This document shows positions 1-5,640 of a stretch of DNA of 9,427 nucleotides, piece after piece. How positions within the stretch are numbered: the stretch's first letter is position 1; each line of letters begins with the position of its first letter. The translations under genes and the position numbers were made by a program. Origin of the DNA: an uncultured Clostridia bacterium (GTDB taxonomy: Bacteria > Bacillota > Clostridia > Lachnospirales > Lachnospiraceae); NCBI GenBank assembly GCA_946623485.1, contig CAMORF010000066.1, forward strand, positions 1-9,427, in the 5' to 3' direction. A model generated the notes under the pieces. The model was not told the DNA's origin. It saw nothing but the letters and a program-made list of their open reading frames with translations, and searched no databases.

Positions 1-87
1 GTGGTCAATCCTGTCAGCATGCGCATGGAAAATGAGCGTATCACAAAGCTGCTGAGCGATATGAACGCTGCGCTGCAGGAGAAATAG
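1..87 (+). CDS. hisG: ATP phosphoribosyltransferase, C-terminal end (partial)
   Basis: The window opens inside a reading frame whose last 28 codons begin VVNPVSMRMENERITKLL and end at a TAG. An I/V-V-N-P-V-S-M-[RK] segment followed by a short charged helix is how I remember the C-terminus of short-form HisG proteins in Clostridia. HisG catalyses the first step of histidine synthesis, joining ATP and PRPP into phosphoribosyl-ATP. The position directly upstream of hisD on the same strand, with a 101-bp gap, fits the common hisG-hisD order. Only the tail is visible, so no catalytic residues can be checked. The call rests on this short motif and on context. Any frame ending before hisD could give a similar picture, but the motif match makes HisG the best reading. 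Confidence 0.7.
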   Translation: MVNPVSMRMENERITKLLSDMNAALQEK

Positions 88-121
88 GGCAGGAAGCCGG
101 AGGATGCGGCGGTCAGAATTA

Positions 122-145
122 TGACCGGGTATGTGACCGGGTATG
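122..145 (+). repeat. 12-bp perfect tandem duplication before hisD
   Basis: TGACCGGGTATG occurs twice head to tail at 122-133 and 134-145, with no mismatch, inside the 101-bp hisG-hisD spacer. The unit is followed by AGTGACATG. It does not contain the hisD ribosome binding site. I see no promoter with both boxes in the spacer: an AATAAT at 159-164 lacks a -35 partner at normal spacing. The likely origin is replication slippage. Confidence 0.85.
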
Positions 146-188
146 AGTGACATGCACAAATAATACGTAAGATTGTGAGAACAGAATT

Positions 189-1481
189 ATGAGAATCATT
201 CAACTGACCGAGGAAACCAGGAAGGATCTTCTTTCCACACTCCTGAAACGAAGCCCGAACCAGTATACCGCATATGAGGATACGGTGGCTGAGATCGTGG
301 AACATGTGCGCGCGAGGAAGGACGAGGCGCTGTTTGCGTATACGCAGCAGTTCGACCACATTGCCCTGACGAAGGATACGGTGCGGGTTACCCGGGAAGA
401 AATGGATGCGGCATACCGGGAGGTGGATCCGAAGCTGATCGATGTGATCCGCAAGGCCCTGGTCAATATCCGGGCATACCATGAGAAGCAGAAGCGTTAC
501 TCCTGGTTTGATTCCGAAGAAAACGGGATCCTGCTTGGGCAGAAGATCAGCCCGCTTTCCAGGGTTGGCGTATATGTTCCCGGCGGCAAGGCGGTTTATC
601 CCTCCTCCGTGCTCATGAACGTACTTCCCGCGAAGGTGGCAGGCGTGAAGCAGATTATCATGACTACGCCATGCCGCGACGGGAAGGTAAGCCCGAATAC
701 CCTGGTTGCGGCCCGGGAAGCCGGTGTGGACATGATCTTCAAGGTAGGAGGCGCTCAGGCTATCGCGGCCATGGCGCACGGAACCGAGTCGATCCCGAAG
801 GTGGACAAGATCGTCGGCCCCGGCAACATCTTTGTCGCCTTGGCCAAGAAGGCGGTTTACGGATTTGTCGGCATCGATTCCATCGCGGGCCCCAGCGAGA
901 TCACCGTGCTGGCGGATGAGACAGCCAACGCGCGTTACGTTGCGGCAGACCTGCTCAGCCAGGCAGAGCATGATGAGCTCGCTTCGGCAATCCTTGTGAC
1001 AACCTCCGAAAAACTGGCACGGGATGTATCGAGGGAGATCAATGAATTCCTGAAGACGCTCAGCAGGGCAGACATCATCAGCAAGTCATTGGACCAGTAC
1101 GGATATATCCTGCTTGTGGATTCCCTTGCGGAAGGGATCGAGACGGTTGACCAGATTGCCCCGGAACACCTGGAGATTGTCACATCGAATCCATTCGATA
1201 CAATGACAAGGGTGCATAACGCAGGAGCGATGTTCCTGGGACAATATTCCAGCGAACCCCTTGGCGATTATTTTGCAGGGCCAAACCACATCCTGCCGAC
1301 GAACGGGACGGCAAGGTTCTTCAGCCCGCTGGGTGTCGATGATTTTGTCAAGAAATCCAGTGTGATCTATTATTCCGAGGAAGCCCTGCGGAACGTCCAT
1401 GAAGACATCGAAGCCTTCGCCAGGGCGGAGGAACTGACCGCCCATGCCAACTCCGTGGCGGTCCGGTTCGAGGGCGCATGA
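189..1481 (+). CDS. hisD: Histidinol dehydrogenase
   Basis: This enzyme carries out the last two steps of histidine synthesis, oxidising L-histidinol to L-histidine through histidinal with two NAD+, in the cytoplasm. The 430-residue length is normal for HisD. Family motifs are in order: GVYVPGGKA near residues 127-135, KVGGAQAIAAMA near 185-196, VGPGN at 209-213 and GPSEI near 234-238. The zinc and catalytic residues known from the E. coli enzyme all have counterparts: Q258 and H261 in LLSQAEHD, catalytic E326-H327 in APEHLE, D360 in GDYFAGPNH and H419 in LTAHANSV. The ATG at 189 gives the usual MxIIxL start. No in-frame alternative lies just upstream, and only a weak purine stretch (GTGAGA) precedes it, so translation may depend partly on upstream ribosomes. 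The TGA stop overlaps the ATG of an 18-codon ORF. Confidence 0.97.
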   Translation: MRIIQLTEETRKDLLSTLLKRSPNQYTAYEDTVAEIVEHVRARKDEALFAYTQQFDHIALTKDTVRVTREEMDAAYREVDPKLIDVIRKALVNIRAYHEKQKRYSWFDSEENGILLGQKISPLSRVGVYVPGGKAVYPSSVLMNVLPAKVAGVKQIIMTTPCRDGKVSPNTLVAAREAGVDMIFKVGGAQAIAAMAHGTESIPKVDKIVGPGNIFVALAKKAVYGFVGIDSIAGPSEITVLADETANARYVAADLLSQAEHDELASAILVTTSEKLARDVSREINEFLKTLSRADIISKSLDQYGYILLVDSLAEGIETVDQIAPEHLEIVTSNPFDTMTRVHNAGAMFLGQYSSEPLGDYFAGPNHILPTNGTARFFSPLGVDDFVKKSSVIYYSEEALRNVHEDIEAFARAEELTAHANSVAVRFEGA

Positions 1482-1534
1482 CACAGCTATCCCAATTGCG
1501 CAAAGCTTTTTTGGAACTACTGAACAGATCCTAA
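1478..1534 (+). CDS. Possible 18-residue ORF overlapping the hisD stop
   Basis: An ATG overlaps the hisD stop codon as ATGA and opens a frame encoding MTQLSQLRKAFLELLNRS before TAA. ATGA overlaps usually mark translational coupling in operons, so ribosomes finishing hisD could restart here. The peptide has five leucines and no histidine, and matches nothing I recognise. A hairpin with a TTCG loop begins one base after its stop. It could be a small coupled peptide, the worn-out start of a lost gene (hisC often follows hisD), or simple chance, since ATGA overlaps arise easily. The TGAACAGATCCT at its 3' end recurs after hisIE, which suggests that part of it is non-coding repeat. I rate translation as unproven. 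Confidence 0.25.
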   Translation: MTQLSQLRKAFLELLNRS

Positions 1535-1535
1535 C
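1521..1535 (+). repeat. Dispersed 15-bp direct repeat, copy 1 (hisD-hisB spacer)
   Basis: TGAACAGATCCTAAC here matches TGAACAGATCCTGAC at 3573-3587, after hisIE, at 14 of 15 positions. Both copies lie outside the main genes and both are followed within about 15 bases by a GTG-centred inverted or partly inverted segment (TTCGTGGCAG here, CCGTGACGG there). This could be a small intergenic repeat family or a shared regulatory site. With only two copies, chance cannot be excluded. Confidence 0.45.
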
Positions 1536-1551
1536 CTGCCATTCGTGGCAG
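1536..1551 (+). promoter_or_regulatory. Perfect hairpin with TTCG loop in the hisD-hisB spacer
   Basis: CTGCCA-TTCG-TGGCAG forms a perfect 6-bp stem around a UUCG-type tetraloop, a loop sequence known to be very stable in RNA. No T-run follows (the next bases are ATCCGCGTATTC), so it is not a standard intrinsic terminator. It lies about 52 bases before the hisB ATG. It could stabilise or mark a processing point in the polycistronic message, or set relative expression of hisD and hisB. The fold is visible directly; its role is inference. Confidence 0.5.
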
Positions 1552-1603
1552 ATCCGCGTATTCAATCCGAATGTGACAGAACCGAAACTGCAGGAGGAGA
1601 AAC

Positions 1604-2191
1604 ATGGCAAGGATAGCAGAGATGGAGCGCTACACTTCCGAGACGAGCATAGAGATCCAGCTGAACCTGGACGGGTCCGGGATCACGCAGCTTGACACCG
1701 GGGTCGGTTTTTTTGACCACATGCTGGACGGGTTTGCCAGGCACGGCCTGTTTGATCTTTCGGTCAAATGTGATGGCGACCTGCAGGTAGATGACCATCA
1801 TACGATTGAAGATACCGGCATCGTGCTTGGACAGGCAATCGCGAAGGCTGTCGGCGACAAAAAAGGGATCGCCCGCTACGGCAGCAGGATCCTCCCGATG
1901 GATGAAGCCCTGGTACTCTGCGCCCTGGATCTGTGCGGACGCCCGTATTTTTCCTATGATGCTGCGTTCCAGGGTGAGAAGATGGGCGGGATGTCCACGC
2001 AGATGGTGAAGGAATTCTTTTACGCGGTCAGCTACGGTGCCATGATGAACCTGCACCTGAAGGTCCTGACCCCGGGCAATGACCATCACATGTGTGAAGC
2101 GATGTTCAAGGCCTTCGGGAAAGCCCTTGACATGGCCACGCAGTTTGATCCGCGCATCACGGATGTCCTGTCAACCAAGGGCGTCATCTGA
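1604..2191 (+). CDS. hisB: Imidazoleglycerol-phosphate dehydratase
   Basis: This manganese-dependent enzyme removes water from imidazole glycerol phosphate to give imidazole acetol phosphate in histidine synthesis. At 195 residues it is the usual monofunctional form, without the N-terminal histidinol-phosphatase domain of enterobacterial HisB. The two signature metal-binding motifs are intact: HHTIEDTGI (H65, H66, E69) and NDHHMCEAMFKA (H161, H162, E165). The flanking GVGFFDHM segment (H39) and the internal YGAMMNLHL segment (H151) are also present. The start is well fixed: AGGAGG at 1592-1597 sits 6 bases before the ATG. A 122-bp spacer separates it from hisD, longer than expected for tightly packed his genes, and holds a small ORF and a hairpin. 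hisIE follows after 37 bp. Confidence 0.97.
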   Translation: MARIAEMERYTSETSIEIQLNLDGSGITQLDTGVGFFDHMLDGFARHGLFDLSVKCDGDLQVDDHHTIEDTGIVLGQAIAKAVGDKKGIARYGSRILPMDEALVLCALDLCGRPYFSYDAAFQGEKMGGMSTQMVKEFFYAVSYGAMMNLHLKVLTPGNDHHMCEAMFKAFGKALDMATQFDPRITDVLSTKGVI

Positions 2192-2228
2192 ATGAACGGA
2201 ATCCAGTAAAGAAAGGAACCCAGAGAAG

Positions 2229-3548
2229 ATGCTTCGAAAACTGATCGCGCCGGTCTATCTGAACGGCGGGAAGGCTGTCGTCTCACTGAGCGATGCAGCT
2301 CCATATGGAGACGCAGACGCGGTGGCGCTTGCGGAGGGTTATTCCAATAGAGGCGCTGACAGATTGATCATATTCGATCAGTCAGATTCCGATGAAACCC
2401 ATGATGTCTCCCTGACGCTGATGCGCAGGATGGCGCGCCTGTCCGATGTGCCCATGTGGGGCGCGGGCAACGTAAAGCGCCCGGAAGACGTGAAAAAGAT
2501 CCTGTACGCAGGATGCAGGAAAGCCATCCTGAATGCCGCCAGGCCATCGAATCTTGAGATGCTGGAAGAGGTCTCAAAACGGTTCGGCCGGGAGAAGATC
2601 GCGGTGTGCGCCACCGCGCAGGAGCTGGAAGCACTGCCGAAGGAGCAGCATGCGCTGATCGGGCAGTACGCGCAGGATCTGCTGATCCTCGCGCGGAACC
2701 TGGATGAAGCACAACGTGCTGCAGCAAAAGAAGATCCTGAAAGCCTGGGACTTTCCGTGAGCGCAGTGTGCGCATCCGCAAACCTCACGGATCCGGTGCA
2801 GCGGCAGATGCTCAAAGAAAGCTGCATCGAAGGCATCGGAGGCGCATTTTCCCAGGACACGGAAGCAGACCTGATGGGAATCAAGGCGCTCCTGAGACAG
2901 GATGGCATGCAGGTTTGCCTGTTCGAAAGCGCCTATTCCTGGGAGGATCTGAATCCCGGTGAAAATGGACTGATCCCGGTTGTGGTGCAGGACGATCGGA
3001 ACGAAGAAGTGCTGATGGTTGCCTACATGAACCGGGACGCTTATGAGCAGACCATCCGGACCGGCGTCATGACTTACTGGTCCAGATCCCGGAATGAGCT
3101 GTGGGTGAAAGGACTGACGAGCGGGCATTTCCAATATCTGAAGGAGCTGCGTATCGACTGCGACAATGACACGCTCCTTGCCAGGGTTGCCCAGATCGGC
3201 GCTGCCTGCCACACGGGAAACCGCAGCTGCTTCTACCGGACTGTACTCAAAAAGGACGCTCCGCAGCGCAATCCCATGAAGATATTCGAGGAGGTTTCCG
3301 CAACCATCGAAGACCGCAGGGTGAATCCGAAGGAAGGCTCCTACACGAACTACCTCTTTGAAAAAGGCATCGACAAGATCCTGAAAAAATGCGGGGAAGA
3401 GGCTGCCGAGATTATTATCGCGGCCAAGAACCCGAACCCGGAGGAGGTCAAGTATGAGATGGCGGATTTCCTCTACCATATGATGGTGCTGATGTCAGAG
3501 CGCGGCATCACATGGGATGATATCGCCCAGGAGCTCGCGAACCGGTAA
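2229..3548 (+). CDS. hisIE: HisI-HisE bifunctional enzyme with degenerate HisF-like N-terminal domain
   Basis: The C-terminal half holds two histidine-pathway activities. Residues about 240-340 are phosphoribosyl-AMP cyclohydrolase (HisI): [12 protein letters not shown], the metal-binding DCDND (D310, C311, D312, D314) and [11 protein letters not shown] (C327, C334). Residues about 350-436 are phosphoribosyl-ATP pyrophosphatase (HisE), a MazG-like fold, with GEEAAE (E390, E391, E394) and EMADFLYH (E410, D413). The first ~230 residues resemble the start of a HisA/HisF barrel: [30 protein letters not shown] and [15 protein letters not shown]. Both HisF catalytic aspartates appear lost, however: CLDV reads VYLN around residue 9-12, and the VAID strand reads AVCATA near 125-130. 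The GGGI phosphate loop reads GAGNV. At 439 residues it is about twice the usual HisIE. I recall this architecture from Lachnospiraceae, so it is probably a lineage trait rather than a recent fusion. The ATG is preceded by AGAGAAG, with AAAGG further upstream. Confidence 0.93.
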   Translation: MLRKLIAPVYLNGGKAVVSLSDAAPYGDADAVALAEGYSNRGADRLIIFDQSDSDETHDVSLTLMRRMARLSDVPMWGAGNVKRPEDVKKILYAGCRKAILNAARPSNLEMLEEVSKRFGREKIAVCATAQELEALPKEQHALIGQYAQDLLILARNLDEAQRAAAKEDPESLGLSVSAVCASANLTDPVQRQMLKESCIEGIGGAFSQDTEADLMGIKALLRQDGMQVCLFESAYSWEDLNPGENGLIPVVVQDDRNEEVLMVAYMNRDAYEQTIRTGVMTYWSRSRNELWVKGLTSGHFQYLKELRIDCDNDTLLARVAQIGAACHTGNRSCFYRTVLKKDAPQRNPMKIFEEVSATIEDRRVNPKEGSYTNYLFEKGIDKILKKCGEEAAEIIIAAKNPNPEEVKYEMADFLYHMMVLMSERGITWDDIAQELANR

Positions 3549-3572
3549 GAGTTACAACATCATAAGTGATTT

Positions 3573-3587
3573 TGAACAGATCCTGAC
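3573..3587 (+). repeat. Dispersed 15-bp direct repeat, copy 2 (after hisIE)
   Basis: This is the second copy of TGAACAGATCCT-R-AC, located 24 bases after the hisIE stop and 14 bases before the -35 box of the leuA promoter. It is followed by CCGTGACGG (3593-3601), two perfectly complementary 4-base arms around one base. That symmetry could suit a DNA-binding protein next to a promoter but is too tight to fold as RNA. Confidence 0.4.
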
Positions 3588-3601
3588 ATAGTCCGTGACG
3601 G

Positions 3602-3630
3602 TTGACACGGCGGCTGAAAAACAAGATAAT
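3602..3630 (+). promoter_or_regulatory. Sigma-A type promoter for leuA
   Basis: A perfect TTGACA at 3602-3607 is followed after exactly 17 bp by GATAAT at 3625-3630, one mismatch from TATAAT. This is the best promoter-like sequence in the window and lies in the hisIE-leuA spacer. It predicts transcription starting near 3637 and a leader of roughly 128 bases that contains the AT-rich repeat array. It separates leuA-thrC from complete dependence on the his transcript, although I see no terminator after hisIE and read-through is likely. A CCGTGACGG inverted motif (3593-3601) abuts the -35 box and could be an operator. Confidence 0.75.
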
Positions 3631-3660
3631 CGGTCTTGTACCACAGAAAATAATCAGGTA

Positions 3661-3743
3661 ATACAGCAATCATAAGCAATACAGCAATAAGGCGATACAG
3701 CAATCATAAGCAATACAGCAATAAGGCAATACAGCAATAAGCA
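3661..3743 (+). repeat. AT-rich tandem array in the leuA leader (16/18-bp units, 34-bp period)
   Basis: Five consecutive units each begin ATACAGCAAT: 18 bp (3661-3678), 16 bp (3679-3694), 18 bp (3695-3712), 16 bp (3713-3728) and 15 bp (3729-3743). Units 1+2 and 3+4 form a 34-bp direct repeat that differs only at the final base. A sixth partial unit (ATACGGAGG) merges into the leuA ribosome binding site at 3748-3752. There is no ATG in the predicted leader, so it does not encode a leader peptide from ATG. The tract is clearly AT-richer than its surroundings and should stay largely unpaired in RNA. Unit number probably varies between strains. Confidence 0.85.
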
Positions 3744-3764
3744 ATACGGAGGTACCCCTAAGCT

Positions 3765-5438
3765 ATGATGGACCATACCAAATACCAGAAGCAGTTCTTC
3801 AACCCGCCGGTCGCGAAGATGGGCTGGGCGAAGAAGGATTCCGTTGACAAAGCACCGATCTGGTGCTCCGTTGACCTTCGGGACGGCAACCAGGCACTCG
3901 TCGTGCCGATGGACCTGGATACGAAACTGAAGTTTTTCCAGCTTCTGGTGAAGATCGGATTCAAGGAGATTGAGGTCGGATTCCCCGCGGCATCCGAGAC
4001 AGAATTTGAATTCCTCCGCGCACTGATCGAGCGGGATATGGTTCCTGACGACGTAACGCTGCAGGTTCTGACGCAGGCACGCGAGCACATCATCCGCAGA
4101 ACCTTTGAAGCGCTGAAGGGATGTAAGAACGCAATCGTCCACGTGTACAACTCCACCTCCCTTGCCCAGCGGGAGCAGGTCTTCCACATGGACAAGGAAC
4201 AGATCAAACAGATTGCGGTGGACGGCGCAAAGCTTCTGAAGCAGCTGACCGAGGAGGCGGGAGAAAAGTACCGCTTTGAGTACAGCCCGGAATCCTTTAC
4301 CGGGACTGAACCGGAATACGCGCTTGAGGTCTGCAACGCCGTGCTCGATGTATGGCAGCCGACTGCCGACCGCAAGGCAATCATCAACCTTCCGTCCACG
4401 GTGCAGCTCTCCATGCCGCACATTTACGCAAACCAGATTGAATATCTGTCGGACAATCTGAAGTACCGCGAGAACGTCGTTTTGTCCCTCCACCCCCACA
4501 ACGACCGGGGAACCGGCGTTGCGGACGCGGAGATGGGCATCCTGGCCGGCGCGGACCGGATCGAAGGGACGATCTTCGGGAACGGGGAGCGCACGGGGAA
4601 CGTGGATGTGGTAACACTTGCCCTGAACATGTACAGCCAGGGCGTTGACCCGAAGCTGAACTTTAATGACATGCTCGACATCGTGGGCAAGTACGAAGAA
4701 TATACCCGCATGGAACTCGATCCGAGAAGCCCGTACGGCGGCGCACTTGTATTTGCTGCGTTCTCAGGATCGCACCAGGATGCGATTGCAAAGGGCATGA
4801 AGTACCGCGAGGAACGGGGCCTGAAGACCTGGACGGTTCCTTACATCCCGATCGACCCGACCGACATCGGACGCAACTATGATGGAGACGTCATCCGCAT
4901 CAACAGCCAGTCCGGCAAGGGCGGTGTCGCATTTGTCCTCGAGCACAATTTCGGGCTGCGCCTTCCGAAGCTCATGCGGGAAGCCGTCAGCTACGCGGTC
5001 AAGGCAGAGTCCGACCACGAACACAAGGAGCTTACGCCGGATCAGATCTTCGAACTGTTCATCGACCGTTTCGAAGACATCAACCGCCCGTACAGCATCT
5101 CGGAGGTACATTTCAAACAGCACAACGGAATCATCGCGACCGTTACCACACAGTACAAGGGAGAGTCGCGTGAGGTCATGGCTTCCGGAAATGGCCGCCT
5201 GAACGCGGTGGCGAATGCCTTGATGAAGTACTACAGGCTGGACTTCAACCTGGAAGTCTATGAGGAGCACGCGCTGGAAAAGTCTTCCTCCTCGCGTGCG
5301 ATCGCCTACGTCGGGATCCGGAATCCGAAGACAGACAAGCTTTACTGGGGAGCAGGTGTGGATGTCGATATCATCCGCGCGTCCATCAACGCGCTTCTGA
5401 CCGCGGTGAACAATATGGCGAATTCCCTGACTGCCTGA
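3765..5438 (+). CDS. leuA: 2-isopropylmalate synthase, long form
   Basis: This enzyme commits carbon to leucine by condensing acetyl-CoA with 2-oxoisovalerate to give 2-isopropylmalate. It is the long LeuA type (557 residues), like the actinobacterial and yeast enzymes. The TIM-barrel catalytic domain spans about residues 30-310. Metal-binding residues are visible: D40 in DLRDGNQ, H243 and H245 in SLHPHNDRG, and N279 in GNGERTGNV, with spacing that matches the Mycobacterium tuberculosis enzyme. A linker follows, then a C-terminal regulatory domain (about 425-557), the fold that binds leucine for feedback inhibition in this family; sensitivity cannot be judged here. Two adjacent ATGs (3765, 3768) are possible starts; GGAGG at 3748-3752 is 12 or 15 bases away, so the first is preferred. 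The gene has its own promoter (3602-3630) and is followed by a repeat-filled 202-bp spacer. Confidence 0.96.
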   Translation: MMDHTKYQKQFFNPPVAKMGWAKKDSVDKAPIWCSVDLRDGNQALVVPMDLDTKLKFFQLLVKIGFKEIEVGFPAASETEFEFLRALIERDMVPDDVTLQVLTQAREHIIRRTFEALKGCKNAIVHVYNSTSLAQREQVFHMDKEQIKQIAVDGAKLLKQLTEEAGEKYRFEYSPESFTGTEPEYALEVCNAVLDVWQPTADRKAIINLPSTVQLSMPHIYANQIEYLSDNLKYRENVVLSLHPHNDRGTGVADAEMGILAGADRIEGTIFGNGERTGNVDVVTLALNMYSQGVDPKLNFNDMLDIVGKYEEYTRMELDPRSPYGGALVFAAFSGSHQDAIAKGMKYREERGLKTWTVPYIPIDPTDIGRNYDGDVIRINSQSGKGGVAFVLEHNFGLRLPKLMREAVSYAVKAESDHEHKELTPDQIFELFIDRFEDINRPYSISEVHFKQHNGIIATVTTQYKGESREVMASGNGRLNAVANALMKYYRLDFNLEVYEEHALEKSSSSRAIAYVGIRNPKTDKLYWGAGVDVDIIRASINALLTAVNNMANSLTA

Positions 5439-5443
5439 ACCAT

Positions 5444-5481
5444 GCAGGCCGGGGATCGTCAGCCGGACGGCAGGCCGGGGA
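5444..5481 (+). repeat. 12-bp direct repeat pair, 26-bp period
   Basis: GCAGGCCGGGGA occurs at 5444-5455 and again at 5470-5481, the first of three direct-repeat families filling the leuA-thrC spacer. The bases between (TCGTCAGCCGGACG) are not repeated. There is no T-run or long stem that would make this a terminator after leuA. Confidence 0.75.
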
Positions 5482-5487
5482 CGCGTT

Positions 5488-5582
5488 AGCCAGGCGAACC
5501 AGGGCATTCAGCCAGGGCGGATCGGGGCATTCAGCCAGGGCAGATCGGGGCATTCAGCCAGGGCGAACCAAGGCAGTAAGCC
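5488..5582 (+). repeat. 23-bp tandem repeat array in the leuA-thrC spacer
   Basis: Four units each beginning AGCCAGG lie head to tail at 5488-5509 (22 bp), 5510-5532, 5533-5555 and 5556-5578 (23 bp each), with the start of a fifth at 5579. Units 2 and 3 differ at one base. The first three end in GGGCATTC and the fourth in AAGGCAGTA. Units 1 and 4 share GCGAACCA where units 2 and 3 have GATCGGGG, giving an A-B-B-A pattern. The unit length is not a multiple of three, so this is not a repeat protein. There are no unique spacers, so it is not a CRISPR array. Confidence 0.88.
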
Positions 5583-5634
5583 AGGCAGCCTGAACCCTGC
5601 CCACGGAGGCAGCCTGAACCAGACAGGTGGAGGG
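5583..5634 (+). repeat. 24-bp tandem repeat that carries the thrC ribosome binding site
   Basis: AGGCAGCCTGAACC occurs at 5583-5596 and 5607-5620. Each copy is followed, at a similar distance, by a purine-rich motif: CACGGAGG at 5602-5609 and GGTGGAGGG at 5626-5634. The second is the actual thrC ribosome binding site, 6 bases before the ATG. The shared GCCTGAACC also spans the leuA stop codon (5433-5441), which suggests that the leuA end was duplicated when the spacer grew. Confidence 0.75.
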
Positions 5635-5640
5635 ATCACT

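Noticed and set aside
88..188. Internal promoter between hisG and hisD
   Set aside because: AATAAT at 159-164 has no acceptable -35 box at 16-18 bp upstream (ACCGGG there).
1491..1513. Intrinsic terminator after hisD (AAAGCTTTTTT)
   Set aside because: The T-run is preceded only by a short AAGCTT self-complement, with no stable GC-rich stem.
1500..1603. T-box riboswitch before hisB
   Set aside because: GTGGCAGATCCGCG resembles the T-box core GGTGGNACCGCG only with a three-base insertion. The spacer is too short for the specifier stem, and no terminator/antiterminator pair is visible.
2574..3479. Long antisense open frame (301 codons) inside hisIE
   Set aside because: It mirrors the + strand gene, whose HisI and HisE motifs are unmistakable. 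GC-rich codon bias commonly opens antisense frames, and this one has no recognisable motif.
3661..3743. CRISPR array or iteron-type origin
   Set aside because: Units of 15-18 bp are contiguous without unique spacers, there are no cas or rep genes nearby, and the array sits between a promoter and a ribosome binding site.
3654..4499. Antisense open frame (281 codons) whose N-terminal end is read from the leuA leader repeats
   Set aside because: Its start lies inside leuA territory on the opposite strand, and its Cys/Tyr/Leu-rich terminal part is just the repeat array translated in reverse. No motif supports a protein.
4764..5507. Antisense open frame (247 codons) over the leuA 3' end and repeat spacer
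   Set aside because: It overlaps the conserved LeuA regulatory domain, starts in the repeat array and has no family motif; a shadow of leuA.
5488..5582. CRISPR array in the leuA-thrC spacer
   Set aside because: The 23-bp units abut directly with no spacers and vary internally, as expected for ordinary tandem repeats.
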